Positions 15,943-25,160 of a DNA stretch of 64,000 nucleotides are shown one piece after another (the first letter of the stretch is position 1; each line of letters opens with the position of its first letter). The DNA comes from Marinoscillum furvescens DSM 4134 (GTDB lineage Bacteria; Bacteroidota; Bacteroidia; Cytophagales; Cyclobacteriaceae). Position numbers and translations under genes: made by a program. The notes beneath the pieces are model-generated. The model was given only the letters and a program-made list of their open reading frames with translations. It was not told the origin of the DNA and searched no databases. The stretch is from contig NZ_QREG01000001.1 in NCBI RefSeq assembly GCF_003386095.1, forward strand, positions 372,001 to 436,000, read 5' to 3'.

Positions 15943-17469
15943 CTACTTTAACTGATCTATGCTGTATTTGATTCGTTCAGCTACTGCTTTTCCTCCCATC
16001 AGGGAAATAATCGCCATCAAATCCGGCCCTGAGCCCTCTCCAGTGACTACCATGCGTAGGGCCTGCATGTTTTTTCCTGCTTTAATATCATTGGCCTCCA
16101 TGGTGGTAAAAAACAAGTCTTTCGCACCTTCTGGTGAAATTTCATCCTGATGTTCGAGAGCATTGGCATAAAGTGTCACAGCTTTTTCGGCTTCTTCATT
16201 CCACTTTTTTCTCACCACCTTTTCGTCATATTCTTCAGGCGCATAAAAGAGGTACAGTGCATTTGGTGCCATCTCATGAGGAAAAGTCACACGCTCCTTC
16301 AGTAAATCTACAATAGCCAGGGCAGTGGTCTCAGAACACTCTATTTGATATTTCGCATGTAAGTCATTCTTTACCGTTTCAGCAAGCTGATTAGGATCTG
16401 TACTCTTGAGGTACTGCTGGTTAAACCACTTGGCCTTCTCCACGTCAAATTTGGTCCCCGCCTTGTTTACTTTTTCTATGCCAAATGCTTGTATGAGCTC
16501 TTCTCTTGAGAAAAGCTCCTGCTCAGTACCAGGATTCCACCCCAGGAAGGCCAGGAAGTTGATCAGAGCGTCCGGTAGAAATCCTTCTTCACGGAATCCC
16601 ACAGAGAGCTCGCCTGACTCAGGGTCATTCCAATTGAGTGGAAAAATAGGAAAACCAGCCTTATCTGCAGCTCGCTTACTGAGTTTGCCATTGCCATCCG
16701 GCTTAAGAATTAGCGGAAGGTGAGCAAACTGCGGCATGGTTTCTTCAAAACCGAGATACTTATACAACAACACGTGCAATGGTGCAGAAGGCAACCATTC
16801 TTCACCACGGATTACATGGGTGATTTTCATCAAATGATCATCTACGATATTGGCCAGATGATAGGTGGGCAGCCCATCTGACTTCATGAGCACCTTGTCA
16901 TCCAACGTGGAGCCATGCACATGTACCCACCCACGAATCATATCGTTTAGGCGCACTTCCTCTTTAGGGTCTACCTTAAAGCGCACTACATATGGTTCGC
17001 CAGCATCCATTTTTGCCTGCACTTCTTCTGCCGAGAGGGTCAGTGAGTTTTTCATGGTCATACGGGCAGCGGCATTGTACTGAGGGTTGGCCACTCCGGC
17101 TTCCTTCAACCGCTCGCGCATGACGTCCAGTTCCTCCGGGGTATCAAAGGCATAGTATGCGTTGCCTTCATCGAGCAATTTTTGTGCGTACTTTTGATAG
17201 ATCTCTTTTCGTTGGCTCTGGTGGTATGGACCAAAATCTCCAGGTTTCCACGGACTTTCGTCAGGTTCTATCCCACACCATTCAAGTGATTCTTTGATGT
17301 AAGCCTCCGCTCCTTCTACAAACCGTGTCTGATCAGTATCTTCGATTCTGAGGATGAAAGTACCATTGTTTTTCTTTGCAAAAAGATAATTAAACAAGGC
17401 TGTGCGAACTCCCCCAATGTGTAGCGCCCCTGTTGGGCTGGGAGCAAATCTTACTCTCACTTGATCCAT
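15943..17469 (-). CDS. gltX: glutamyl-tRNA synthetase
   Basis: It charges tRNA-Glu with glutamate in the cytoplasm. The class I HIGH motif is HIGG at residues 17-20 (RFAPSPTGALHIGGVRTALF) and the KMSKS loop is KLSKR. The Rossmann core and the C-terminal helical anticodon-binding part make 508 residues, normal for the family. A Bacteroidota promoter lies directly upstream; a small charged-protein gene follows on the same transcript. Confidence 0.96.
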   Translation of the reverse strand: MDQVRVRFAPSPTGALHIGGVRTALFNYLFAKKNNGTFILRIEDTDQTRFVEGAEAYIKESLEWCGIEPDESPWKPGDFGPYHQSQRKEIYQKYAQKLLDEGNAYYAFDTPEELDVMRERLKEAGVANPQYNAAARMTMKNSLTLSAEEVQAKMDAGEPYVVRFKVDPKEEVRLNDMIRGWVHVHGSTLDDKVLMKSDGLPTYHLANIVDDHLMKITHVIRGEEWLPSAPLHVLLYKYLGFEETMPQFAHLPLILKPDGNGKLSKRAADKAGFPIFPLNWNDPESGELSVGFREEGFLPDALINFLAFLGWNPGTEQELFSREELIQAFGIEKVNKAGTKFDVEKAKWFNQQYLKSTDPNQLAETVKNDLHAKYQIECSETTALAIVDLLKERVTFPHEMAPNALYLFYAPEEYDEKVVRKKWNEEAEKAVTLYANALEHQDEISPEGAKDLFFTTMEANDIKAGKNMQALRMVVTGEGSGPDLMAIISLMGGKAVAERIKYSIDQLK

Positions 17470-17497
17470 TTTCTGTGTTGTTATTTTTTTTGGAGTG

Positions 17498-17528
17498 CAA
17501 AACTATCAAATAGATAATGGCTGAGAAA
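17498..17528 (-). promoter_or_regulatory. gltX promoter
   Basis: On the minus strand, -33 TTTC (17525-17528), 19 bases, -7 TAGTTTTG (17498-17505), with the ATG 28 bases downstream of the -7 box. Confidence 0.6.
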
Positions 17529-17539
17529 GCAAAACGTTT

Positions 17540-18010
17540 TTATTCGCCTACCTGAGCAAGGATCTCCTCCAGGTCGCTAACAGCCTGCTGAGCACGCATC
17601 CGAAAATTGACATATAAAATGAGGTAGTTGATAATGCCCAGACCAAAAGCAATGCAAGCGTTAGAAAATTGCGGAGATAGCAGCAGAAAAATCATCCCCA
17701 CGAGCATGCAGAGCAGAGTTGACACCTTTAAATACAACACGCCTGCCGGAAATAAACGAATGGTCAGAAAAATAATACTCCCTCTGGAAGTGTCTTCTAC
17801 CTTACCAACAAGCAGAGGCACGGCATTTTGGGGAGTTCGGATTTTTGGGGAAATCCGAAAAGAGGCATTAAAAAAACGCCCGTTGAAGCGGGCGTTTTCT
17901 GTAATATATTCGTCATCAATGACCTGCGTAGACTGCTCTATTTGATACAGCACTTCAGCACAGGAAAGCCCTGACACCAAAGTGTGCCGCATCACAGGAG
18001 CAAACCTCAT
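17540..18010 (-). CDS. two-helix membrane protein, unknown function
   Basis: A 156-residue protein with a hydrophilic N-terminal half and two adjacent membrane segments (about residues 92-112 and 117-135), then a short helical cytoplasmic tail ending in SDLEEILAQVGE. The start overlaps the ridA stop by four bases (ATGA), so it is probably the last gene of the glgA-like/DUF4270/glmS/ridA transcript. I do not recognise a family. Confidence 0.6.
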   Translation of the reverse strand: MRFAPVMRHTLVSGLSCAEVLYQIEQSTQVIDDEYITENARFNGRFFNASFRISPKIRTPQNAVPLLVGKVEDTSRGSIIFLTIRLFPAGVLYLKVSTLLCMLVGMIFLLLSPQFSNACIAFGLGIINYLILYVNFRMRAQQAVSDLEEILAQVGE

Positions 18011-18387
18011 CCTACGTAGGCGATGCAGCTAATTTCCACATTTACGTCTTTGGGCAACCTACTCACCTCAACGGTCTCGCGTGCTGGTGGGTTTTCAGCA
18101 AAGTACTTACCATAGACCTCATTGATTTTCGCAAAGTTGCCCATGTCTGATACAAAAATGCTGCACTTGATAATTTGACTAAAATCAGCGCCTGCTTCTT
18201 TCAATATAAGTCCCAGGTTTTTCATCACCTGATTAGTCTCATCTTCGATGTTTGCCGTGATCAGATCGCCTGTTGCCTGATCAATGGCAATTTGACCTGA
18301 GACATAAACAGTATTACCATAGATCACTGCCTGGCTATAAGGTCCTATTGGTGCCGGTGCAGCTGGAGCTAAAACGATTTTTTTCAT
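18007..18387 (-). CDS. ridA: RidA-family enamine/imine deaminase
   Basis: It hydrolyses reactive 2-aminoacrylate and related imines formed by PLP enzymes, protecting cell metabolism. The 126-residue chain is a complete family member: PAAPAPIGPYSQAV, VYVSGQIAIDQATG, and the active-site arginine in PPARETVEVSRLPKDV. It lies 19 bases downstream of glmS and overlaps the next gene, indicating co-transcription. Confidence 0.93.
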   Translation of the reverse strand: MKKIVLAPAAPAPIGPYSQAVIYGNTVYVSGQIAIDQATGDLITANIEDETNQVMKNLGLILKEAGADFSQIIKCSIFVSDMGNFAKINEVYGKYFAENPPARETVEVSRLPKDVNVEISCIAYVG

Positions 18388-18406
18388 AGTGGTTGATTTT
18401 TAACTT

Positions 18407-20245
18407 TTATTCTACTGTCACAGATTTGGCCAGGTTTCTTGGCTGGTCTACGTTACATCCGCGCATCAGTGCAATGTGATAGGACAGCAACTGTAGCGGA
18501 ATCACCGAAACCAACGGCATCAAGGCCTCGTGGGTTGCGGGAACTTCTATTACAAAATCGGCCATTTTAGGAATCAGCACATCACCTTCCGTTACGATGG
18601 CAATCACTTTACCTTTCCTGGATTTTACTTCTTGTATATTCGATACGATTTTATCGTAAGAGCTATCTCGTGTAGCAATGAATACCACGGGCATGTTTTC
18701 ATCGATCAATGCGATAGGTCCATGTTTCATTTCTGCAGCAGGGTAACCTTCTGCATGAATGTAAGAGATTTCCTTAAGTTTGAGCGCTCCCTCCAGAGCC
18801 ACCGGAAAGTTGTAGCCTCTCCCCAGATAAAGGAAGTTATGGGCATCTTTAAAGAGTTCAGAAATTTCACGAATCTGATCATCACTTTTCAAGGCCTTTT
18901 CCACCTTTTGAGGGACACTCTCTAGTTCTATCAGAAGCTCTCTGAATCGGCTCTCTGCGATAGTACCTTTTCTTTTAGCTAACTTCAGAAATACCATGAT
19001 CAGCACCGTCAGCTGTGCTGTAAATGCTTTGGTGGATGCCACCCCTATTTCGGGGCCTGCATGCAGGTAAGCACCTTCATGCGTAGCACGAGCTATAGAC
19101 GATCCCACGGTATTTACAATACCGAAGACAATAGCTCCTTTGGCCTTTGCCAGCTCTATGGCCGCCAGGGTATCGGCTGTCTCGCCAGATTGGGAAATCG
19201 CTATTAGGATATCTCCTTCTTTAATTACTGGATTTCGATACCGAAACTCCGAGGCATACTCTACCTCCACGGGAATTCGGCACATATCTTCGATGAAGTA
19301 CTCCGCTACCAGGCCTGCATGCCAGGATGTACCACACGCCACTATAATGATACGGTCTGCCTGAGCAAGGGCTTCTGCATAGTTTTGAATCCCTCCCAAT
19401 GTGAGTTCACCTGCCGAAGCATTGAGTCTTCCTCGCATGCAATCCGCAATGGATTTGGGTTGCTCAAAGATTTCCTTGAGCATAAAATGCTCATACCCGC
19501 CTTTTTCGATGGCTTCCAGCTTGAGGTCCAACTTATGAATTTCAGGTTGTTGGGGTACTTCCTGAGTATCCATAATCTCCAATCCATCTCGACTGATAAT
19601 TGCCAACTCCTCATCTTTGAGATAGATTACCTCATTGGTATATTCAATGATGGGCGAGGCATCAGAAGCCACATAATATTCGTCCTTGCCCAGGCCTATC
19701 ACCATTGGACTGCCTTTGCGTGCGGCTATTAGGCGATTTGGGTCATCTTTTGACATGATCACTATCGCATAGGCCCCCACTACTTTTGTAAGAGCGATGC
19801 GAACAGCTTCCTCAAGGCTTACGTTCAAAGTCTTTTGAAGGTCGCTGATAAACGTTATGAATACCTCAGTATCGGTATCACTTCTAAACTCGTATCCTTC
19901 AGCCTCTAATTCGGTTTTGAGGGTACCATAGTTTTCAATGATTCCATTATGAATCATTGCCAGGTTTTGGTCAGCAGAAAAGTGAGGGTGTGCATTGGCA
20001 TCATTCGGTTCTCCATGGGTAGCCCAGCGAGTATGACCTATTCCTAAAGTACTTGAAAAGGACCGTCCGTTTACCAGATCTTCGAGCTCTTGCACTTTCC
20101 CTTTACGCTTGTGAACCTGTAGCTCATTTTGCTCCAGGAGAGCCACTCCTGCACTATCGTATCCTCGATATTCGAGGCGTTTTAAGCCTTTGATCAATAA
20201 TGGAAATGCCGGTCGATGACCGATGTATCCAACGATTCCGCACAT
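18407..20245 (-). CDS. glmS: glutamine-fructose-6-phosphate aminotransferase (isomerising)
   Basis: It makes glucosamine-6-phosphate from fructose-6-phosphate and glutamine, the first committed step to UDP-GlcNAc for peptidoglycan and LPS. The N-terminal nucleophile amidotransferase begins MCGIVGYIG (Cys2), followed by GYDSAG and the two SIS sugar-isomerase domains (ACGTSWHAG, SQSGETADT, GRGYNFPVALEGALKLKE); the C-terminus PRNLAKSVTVE is typical. It starts 8 bases after the DUF4270 stop. No glmS ribozyme-like leader space exists, since the intergenic gap is too small. Confidence 0.96.
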   Translation of the reverse strand: MCGIVGYIGHRPAFPLLIKGLKRLEYRGYDSAGVALLEQNELQVHKRKGKVQELEDLVNGRSFSSTLGIGHTRWATHGEPNDANAHPHFSADQNLAMIHNGIIENYGTLKTELEAEGYEFRSDTDTEVFITFISDLQKTLNVSLEEAVRIALTKVVGAYAIVIMSKDDPNRLIAARKGSPMVIGLGKDEYYVASDASPIIEYTNEVIYLKDEELAIISRDGLEIMDTQEVPQQPEIHKLDLKLEAIEKGGYEHFMLKEIFEQPKSIADCMRGRLNASAGELTLGGIQNYAEALAQADRIIIVACGTSWHAGLVAEYFIEDMCRIPVEVEYASEFRYRNPVIKEGDILIAISQSGETADTLAAIELAKAKGAIVFGIVNTVGSSIARATHEGAYLHAGPEIGVASTKAFTAQLTVLIMVFLKLAKRKGTIAESRFRELLIELESVPQKVEKALKSDDQIREISELFKDAHNFLYLGRGYNFPVALEGALKLKEISYIHAEGYPAAEMKHGPIALIDENMPVVFIATRDSSYDKIVSNIQEVKSRKGKVIAIVTEGDVLIPKMADFVIEVPATHEALMPLVSVIPLQLLSYHIALMRGCNVDQPRNLAKSVTVE

Positions 20246-20253
20246 AATGTCTA

Positions 20254-21558
20254 TTAGTTATTTTCTACAGTTGCGTAATAAACCGTCAATTTAATATCAG
20301 ATTTGATAAAAGTGGTCTGGCCAAGCCCAATAGTTTCAGGACTGGTTATCACTAATTTTTCTGCCAGGTAATCATCTTCATTGTCTGAATTGTCTGACAA
20401 GATTTGGGTAAAAAGAGTAATATCAGCCTCATAGCTCACGCTATCCGTAGCCAGCCCCAGAGTGAGTGCGCTAACATTGGAAGAACCTGGCCGATATGCG
20501 CCTTCAGAAAGCAGCACATTGTTTACAAGACTTCCATTAACCACTGCACCTCCATTGATTCTTCCTGAGCTATTTGGATAATAAAACTGAATAAAGTCCA
20601 CGGGAGAATTTTCACCTTCTTCAAACGCCAGACGTAGTGAAGCCCTATTGATAATAATTTGCTGATGGGATTCGGCAAACTCCAGATAAGGAGCCAGATC
20701 TAGCTGAGTATAGACACCCGAAAGCAAATTTAAATATGCCTGTTCATTCAGCACTTCTTCCTGGTAATCTGAGTTAAATACGCTCAAAGGTGTTCCGGAC
20801 CGGTCGCGTTCGAGTGAAGCAAAGTGTTCGTTTTTGAGGTCCCACTGAAAATACTCGAGTGCTCCTGATCCGTTAGTCATCTCCACATAAATACCTGTGG
20901 TATCGTCATCCAAATCAATCGAGTAGAGCGCCGCATTTCCAGACCCCGGATTAAACGCCAATGGCGGGTAGTCGTATTTGTTTTGAAGCAAAGAATCCTG
21001 ATTGTCACCAGTATCACTTCCTTTTACCAGCAGATCAAAAAGCCATGTTCCATAAGCTTCTGAAAGGGGGACATTGATAATGGTATCTCCAAGCGGGTCG
21101 TAGGTAAAATCATGAGTAGCAATCACTTCATCCTTTTGTTCTAACGAATTTGAGGCGAAGTACTTGACGTCCGAGTGGATTTGCTCGTTGCACTCCCGAA
21201 CTTCTATGCGCTCATTTCCCACGATCCCATCTGCCTTTGCTTCTTTGATTTTAAGAATCAAGAACACATCGCTATAATCCAGGGTATCTCCTGGGAGTGT
21301 GCCACTGGCCACGCTATAGCTGTGATAAGAAGTGGCAGTCACTTCACCGAAGACAGGGTCCTGATACCGCCCAAAAAGTGAAGTTGTAAAATGCTCTGTC
21401 CTCAAACTATCTATATACAGCGTGGAGGCAGGTATTACCGTCTCAAATTTATGGAGTTGAAGTGGGTTGTTGTCGCTTTCTAGTTCCAATCCCAGGTCGC
21501 TGGGATCATCACAGGCAAAAAAAAACGGGACCAGCAGAAGAGCTAGTCCCGACTTCAT
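20254..21558 (-). CDS. DUF4270 lipoprotein
   Basis: A 434-residue exported lipoprotein of the DUF4270 family. The start at 21558 gives a signal peptide with the lipobox FFAC (Cys16) followed by DDPSDLGLEL, and falls 13 bases after the stop of the glycogen-synthase-like gene; the ORF can be read from 21624, but that would overlap the neighbour. The mature part is β-rich, with the family block TSLFGRYQDPVFGEVTA. The function is unknown in the family. It sits between a half-length glycogen-synthase-like gene and glmS. Confidence 0.88.
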   Translation of the reverse strand: MKSGLALLLVPFFFACDDPSDLGLELESDNNPLQLHKFETVIPASTLYIDSLRTEHFTTSLFGRYQDPVFGEVTATSYHSYSVASGTLPGDTLDYSDVFLILKIKEAKADGIVGNERIEVRECNEQIHSDVKYFASNSLEQKDEVIATHDFTYDPLGDTIINVPLSEAYGTWLFDLLVKGSDTGDNQDSLLQNKYDYPPLAFNPGSGNAALYSIDLDDDTTGIYVEMTNGSGALEYFQWDLKNEHFASLERDRSGTPLSVFNSDYQEEVLNEQAYLNLLSGVYTQLDLAPYLEFAESHQQIIINRASLRLAFEEGENSPVDFIQFYYPNSSGRINGGAVVNGSLVNNVLLSEGAYRPGSSNVSALTLGLATDSVSYEADITLFTQILSDNSDNEDDYLAEKLVITSPETIGLGQTTFIKSDIKLTVYYATVENN

Positions 21559-21571
21559 AGAGTTTGTTAAT

Positions 21572-22381
21572 TTATCCAACAAGGTCATTATACAAGTTGT
21601 AGTACGATTCTTCGAAATTTTCATCCTGTTCTATAGACTCGATACGCTTGCCAGCCATATCATCCATCAATTTCTTGAAACTTTCGGTAGATTCTTCATT
21701 TGCATTGATCACAGCATCTGCATACTCAACCCCCATTTTCACGAAGCCTTCATAATCGGCTGTTTTTAGTGGGCCTAACATGCTATCATCAATATCAATC
21801 ATCTTCACTTTGTCTAGCAAGTCGTCCCCAAATTTATGGCTAAAATTATTACCATAAATAGTGAATACTGTTTTAGATTCTTTGAAGATTGGATCGTTTT
21901 TATAAGTAGTCTTTACGTATAAAGGAATCAAACTTGTCATCCAGTCATTGCAATGAATGATGTCTGGAGACCATCCTAGTTTCTTTACAGTCTCTAAAAC
22001 GCCTTTACAGAAGAATATTGCGCGCTCGTCATTGTCTTCATAAAAATTATCTTCTTTATCAAAGAAGACTGACTTTCTGTGGAAATAATCCTCGTTATCA
22101 ATAAAATACACCTGCAGCTTAGCATTAGGTATAGATGCCACTTTGATGACCAATGGTTTCTCCTCATCACCAACAGAAATGTTGATACCTGACAACCGAA
22201 CCACCTCGTGGAGTCGGTTTTTCCTCTCGTTAATTAACCCAAACCTCGGTACCAAGATTCTGATCTCCATTCCACGTTCCTGCATGGCCTGAGGAAGTCT
22301 CCTCACAAAGTCGGCCACCTCAGTAGTTTTCAGAAATGGATTGATCTCACTTGCTACATAAAGGATTCTCAAATTCGACAT
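21572..22381 (-). CDS. half-length glycogen/starch-synthase-like protein (GT5 N-terminal domain only)
   Basis: A 269-residue protein matching only the N-terminal Rossmann half of GT5 glycogen synthases: ILYVASEINPFLKTTEVADF, then DIIHCNDWMTSLIPLYVKT and YADAVINAN. The C-terminal half that binds the ADP-glucose donor is missing, and the KxGGL glucan-synthase motif is changed to KTTEV. It therefore probably does not make glycogen and may be a structural or sensor protein. The reading frame is intact and ends cleanly 13 bases before the DUF4270 start, so it is not an obvious broken gene. It is divergent from panC. Confidence 0.82.
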   Translation of the reverse strand: MSNLRILYVASEINPFLKTTEVADFVRRLPQAMQERGMEIRILVPRFGLINERKNRLHEVVRLSGINISVGDEEKPLVIKVASIPNAKLQVYFIDNEDYFHRKSVFFDKEDNFYEDNDERAIFFCKGVLETVKKLGWSPDIIHCNDWMTSLIPLYVKTTYKNDPIFKESKTVFTIYGNNFSHKFGDDLLDKVKMIDIDDSMLGPLKTADYEGFVKMGVEYADAVINANEESTESFKKLMDDMAGKRIESIEQDENFEESYYNLYNDLVG

Positions 22382-22420
22382 AGATGTGCTTTTTTTATTG
22401 GGGATTGTCTAAAATGACCT

Positions 22421-22451
22421 CAAAATTACCATAAATTTGCCATATAATCAA
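22421..22451 (-). promoter_or_regulatory. probable promoter of the glgA-like/DUF4270/glmS transcript
   Basis: On the minus strand, TTGA (22448-22451), 19 bases, then TAATTTTG (22421-22428). A possible plus-strand -7 box for panC, TAAATTTG, overlaps the same region at 22432-22439. Confidence 0.45.
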
Positions 22452-22489
22452 CGTTTTCAATAAGTTAGGCAACATTAATTATCCATTTG

Positions 22490-23335
22490 ATGCAGGTCAT
22501 CCAATCCCCTGGAGAGGTCCAAAAACTCACTCTTGACCACAAATTTCAACGAAAATCCATCGGACTTGTCCCCACTATGGGTGCTCTTCATCAGGGACAT
22601 TTTTCTTTGATAGAAAAAGCCAGAAGGTCAACCGATGTGGTGGTTGTAAGCATTTTTGTTAACCCGCTTCAGTTTAACAACACTGAAGACCTCCAAAACT
22701 ATCCACGAACGCTTCAAAAAGATTTGGACGCTCTCGAAAAGCTGGGTGTAGACATAGCCTACACACCATCGGAGGACGCAATGTATACGAATAAGCCCGT
22801 GGTATCCATAGATTTTGGTGAATTGGCCATACCCATGGAAGGAGGCTTTCGTCCCGGTCACTTTGGAGGAGTGGGCGTAGTAGTGGCAAAGCTTTTTCAT
22901 CAGACTCACCCTGACAAAGCTTACTTTGGCTTGAAGGACCTTCAACAGTTTCTTCTCATTCGCAAAATGAGTCAGGATCTGTCATTTCCTGTAGAAGTGA
23001 TCGGCATGCCCATCATCCGTGAGGAATCGGGTCTTGCCATGTCCAGCAGAAACCAGCGTCTTTCTGATAAAGGCAAATTACAAGCAGCCGCCTTATATCA
23101 AGGCTTGCAGCTGGCGAAAAGTCAATGGAAGCTGAAATCCTCTCCTGAGGAAACTAAAAAGACTGCAATTGCTTTCTATAACCAGCAAGAAGGGCTAACA
23201 ATAGAATACTTTGAAATAGTAGACCCTGAAACCCTCCAAACAGCAGAAAACCATACCGAACAGGTAGCCATGTGCGTAGCGGGATACGTAGAAGGGGTAA
23301 GACTTATTGATAACCTATATTTGCGGCAAGATTGA
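22490..23335 (+). CDS. panC: pantothenate synthetase
   Basis: It joins pantoate and beta-alanine with ATP to give pantothenate for CoA synthesis. The class I nucleotidyl-transfer signature is present as [14 protein letters not shown], with [19 protein letters not shown] and SSRNQRLS following. ATG at 22490 is the start; a TTG directly before it is not needed. The ORF encodes 281 residues, the normal length. panD follows after 7 bases, so both steps of the pathway are co-transcribed. Confidence 0.96.
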   Translation: MQVIQSPGEVQKLTLDHKFQRKSIGLVPTMGALHQGHFSLIEKARRSTDVVVVSIFVNPLQFNNTEDLQNYPRTLQKDLDALEKLGVDIAYTPSEDAMYTNKPVVSIDFGELAIPMEGGFRPGHFGGVGVVVAKLFHQTHPDKAYFGLKDLQQFLLIRKMSQDLSFPVEVIGMPIIREESGLAMSSRNQRLSDKGKLQAAALYQGLQLAKSQWKLKSSPEETKKTAIAFYNQQEGLTIEYFEIVDPETLQTAENHTEQVAMCVAGYVEGVRLIDNLYLRQD

Positions 23336-23342
23336 GTCAGAA

Positions 23343-23693
23343 ATGCATATAGAAGTACTAAAATCAAAAATACACCGAGTAAAAATCACAGAAGCGGAGT
23401 TACACTATGTAGGGTCCATCACAATAGATGAGGATCTCATGGATGCCGCAGATTTGGTAGAGAATGAAAAGGTGCAGATTGTCAACATCAACAATGGTGA
23501 GCGACTGGAAACCTATGTGATCAAAGGAGAACGTGGAAGTGGACAAATCTGCCTGAACGGACCTGCTGCTCGCAAAGCGCAGGTTGGAGACATTGTGATT
23601 ATAATCTCATACTGCTCAATACCGAAGGAAGAAGCTAGCACACACAAACCCGTTGTAATTTTTCCGGATGAAAAAAATAGCGTAAGCTCCTAG
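23343..23693 (+). CDS. panD: aspartate 1-decarboxylase
   Basis: It decarboxylates aspartate to beta-alanine for pantothenate. The pro-enzyme is self-cleaved between Gly24 and Ser25 (HYVGS) to give a pyruvoyl group, and Lys9 in SKIHRVKIT is also conserved. The 116-residue length is normal. The start at 23343 ([12 protein letters not shown]) matches the family; the ORF extends upstream only through a TTG that would overlap panC. Confidence 0.96.
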   Translation: MHIEVLKSKIHRVKITEAELHYVGSITIDEDLMDAADLVENEKVQIVNINNGERLETYVIKGERGSGQICLNGPAARKAQVGDIVIIISYCSIPKEEASTHKPVVIFPDEKNSVSS

Positions 23694-23704
23694 CACTTCC
23701 AGCA

Positions 23705-24697
23705 ATGAAAAAACTCCTAGCCGTAGCCAAGTACTCGATTTCCCTGGTAGTGGCCGGCCTCCTCCTGTATTTTGCATTTAGAAATATCGATTTTGCAGAA
23801 TTCTGGGAAAGGGCTGCATTGGTGGATTATAGCTGGGTAGTTTACTCTATCCTACTGTCGATGGTGGCATATTACGCCAGAGCATATCGGTGGAATATTT
23901 TACTAAAGCCATTGGGTCATACCAACCTGAACATACACCGGACCAACCTTGCCATTTTAGTAGGCTACCTGGCAAACCTCGCTTTCCCCAGACTGGGAGA
24001 GGTTACAAGGTGTGGCATGCTCAAGCGGAGCGATGATGTGCCCGTTTCCAATGCGCTCGGCACAGTAATAACCGAGCGAGTGATTGACCTCTTTACATTG
24101 ATAGGCCTATTCTTGTTCGCACTGATCGCTGAGTATGACCGACTCATTACTTTTTTTGCAACCACTATGGGCGACTATGATGTCTCTCAGGCTCTCATTT
24201 GGAAAATTTCATTGATTGCTGCTTTAGGAGGTATCATAGCACTTCTCGTGGCATATTTTGCTTATCTAAAGTTTCCAAAAGTTAAAAACTTCGTCAATGA
24301 GCTTTTTCGTGGACTACTGTCGCTCAAAGACATTAAAAATCCTCTCGGATTTGTACTTTCTACTGTAATCCTGTGGACAACCTATTATTTCATGTCCTAC
24401 ATCATCGTGTTTTCCATACCAGAAACAGCACATTTGTCATGGATGGTAGGCGTCATGCTACTGGTCACAGGAGGAATAGCACTGGCTTTGCCTGTGCAAG
24501 GCGGTATAGGCACCTACCATGCATTTATTAGTGCTATGTTGGTGTTATACGCTGTAGACGATACCACGGGCGTTTTTTTGGCCACGCTTCTTCATACCAG
24601 TCAGGTTGTAGCCATTGCGCTTTTTGGCGGATTGGCATTGATTGCATCGTTATTTATCAAAAAACATGAACAGTCAGCAGAAAATACACACCACTGA
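23705..24697 (+). CDS. flippase-like integral membrane protein (UPF0104 / LPG synthase TM domain)
   Basis: A 330-residue inner-membrane protein with about eight hydrophobic segments, of the UPF0104 family related to the membrane domain of lysylphosphatidylglycerol synthase. Family blocks are YYARAYRWNILL, LANLAFPRLGEVTRCGML and the ALPVQGGIGTYHAF glycine motif. It lacks the soluble aminoacyl-transferase domain, so lipid transport or flipping is the more likely role. It starts 11 bases after panD and its end overlaps the next gene by 32 bases. Confidence 0.85.
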   Translation: MKKLLAVAKYSISLVVAGLLLYFAFRNIDFAEFWERAALVDYSWVVYSILLSMVAYYARAYRWNILLKPLGHTNLNIHRTNLAILVGYLANLAFPRLGEVTRCGMLKRSDDVPVSNALGTVITERVIDLFTLIGLFLFALIAEYDRLITFFATTMGDYDVSQALIWKISLIAALGGIIALLVAYFAYLKFPKVKNFVNELFRGLLSLKDIKNPLGFVLSTVILWTTYYFMSYIIVFSIPETAHLSWMVGVMLLVTGGIALALPVQGGIGTYHAFISAMLVLYAVDDTTGVFLATLLHTSQVVAIALFGGLALIASLFIKKHEQSAENTHH

Positions 24698-25154
24698 CCA
24701 GCTCATAAACCTGGTGGCGGACTGGCACCACTCCAACAAATCCATCGTTTTTACCAATGGCTGCTTTGACTTGCTACACCCCGGACATGTAGAGTGTCTT
24801 GAAAAAGCCAAAAACCTTGGAGATCACCTGATAGTTGCTGTAAATTCGGACCTGTCTGTAAAACGGCTAAAAGGAGCGTCCCGACCAATCACTCCAGAAG
24901 ACAGTAGAGCCCGAGTAATTGCAGGATTACAAGCTGTAGATGCTGTAGTGCTTTTTGATCAGGATACACCCGAAAAACTCATACAGGCAATAAAACCATC
25001 CGTACTTGTGAAAGGTGGGGATTATCAGCTGAGCAACATTGCCGGAGCAGAATTCGTAATACAGTCAGGAGGAAAAGTAGTGACCATTCCACTCGTGTCT
25101 GACTATTCTTCCTCGGCGATAATTAACAAATTAAAAAAGACTCAAAATCAATAA
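24666..25154 (+). CDS. rfaE2: RfaE2-type sugar-phosphate adenylyltransferase
   Basis: A nucleotidyltransferase of the cytidylyltransferase-like fold, most like D-glycero-β-D-manno-heptose 1-phosphate adenylyltransferase, acting in heptose/LPS precursor synthesis. The GxFDxxHxGH motif is visible as NGCFDLLHPGHVECL, then AVNSDLSVKRLKG and KGGDYQ. The kinase half found in E. coli HldE is absent, so the enzyme is the stand-alone form. ATG at 24666 overlaps the flippase-like gene by 32 bases. Confidence 0.88.
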   Translation: MNSQQKIHTTDQLINLVADWHHSNKSIVFTNGCFDLLHPGHVECLEKAKNLGDHLIVAVNSDLSVKRLKGASRPITPEDSRARVIAGLQAVDAVVLFDQDTPEKLIQAIKPSVLVKGGDYQLSNIAGAEFVIQSGGKVVTIPLVSDYSSSAIINKLKKTQNQ

Positions 25155-25160
25155 ATAACT

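Noticed and set aside
20246-20253. glmS ribozyme or riboswitch leader
   Set aside because: Only eight bases separate the DUF4270 stop and glmS start; there is no room and glmS is internal to the transcript.
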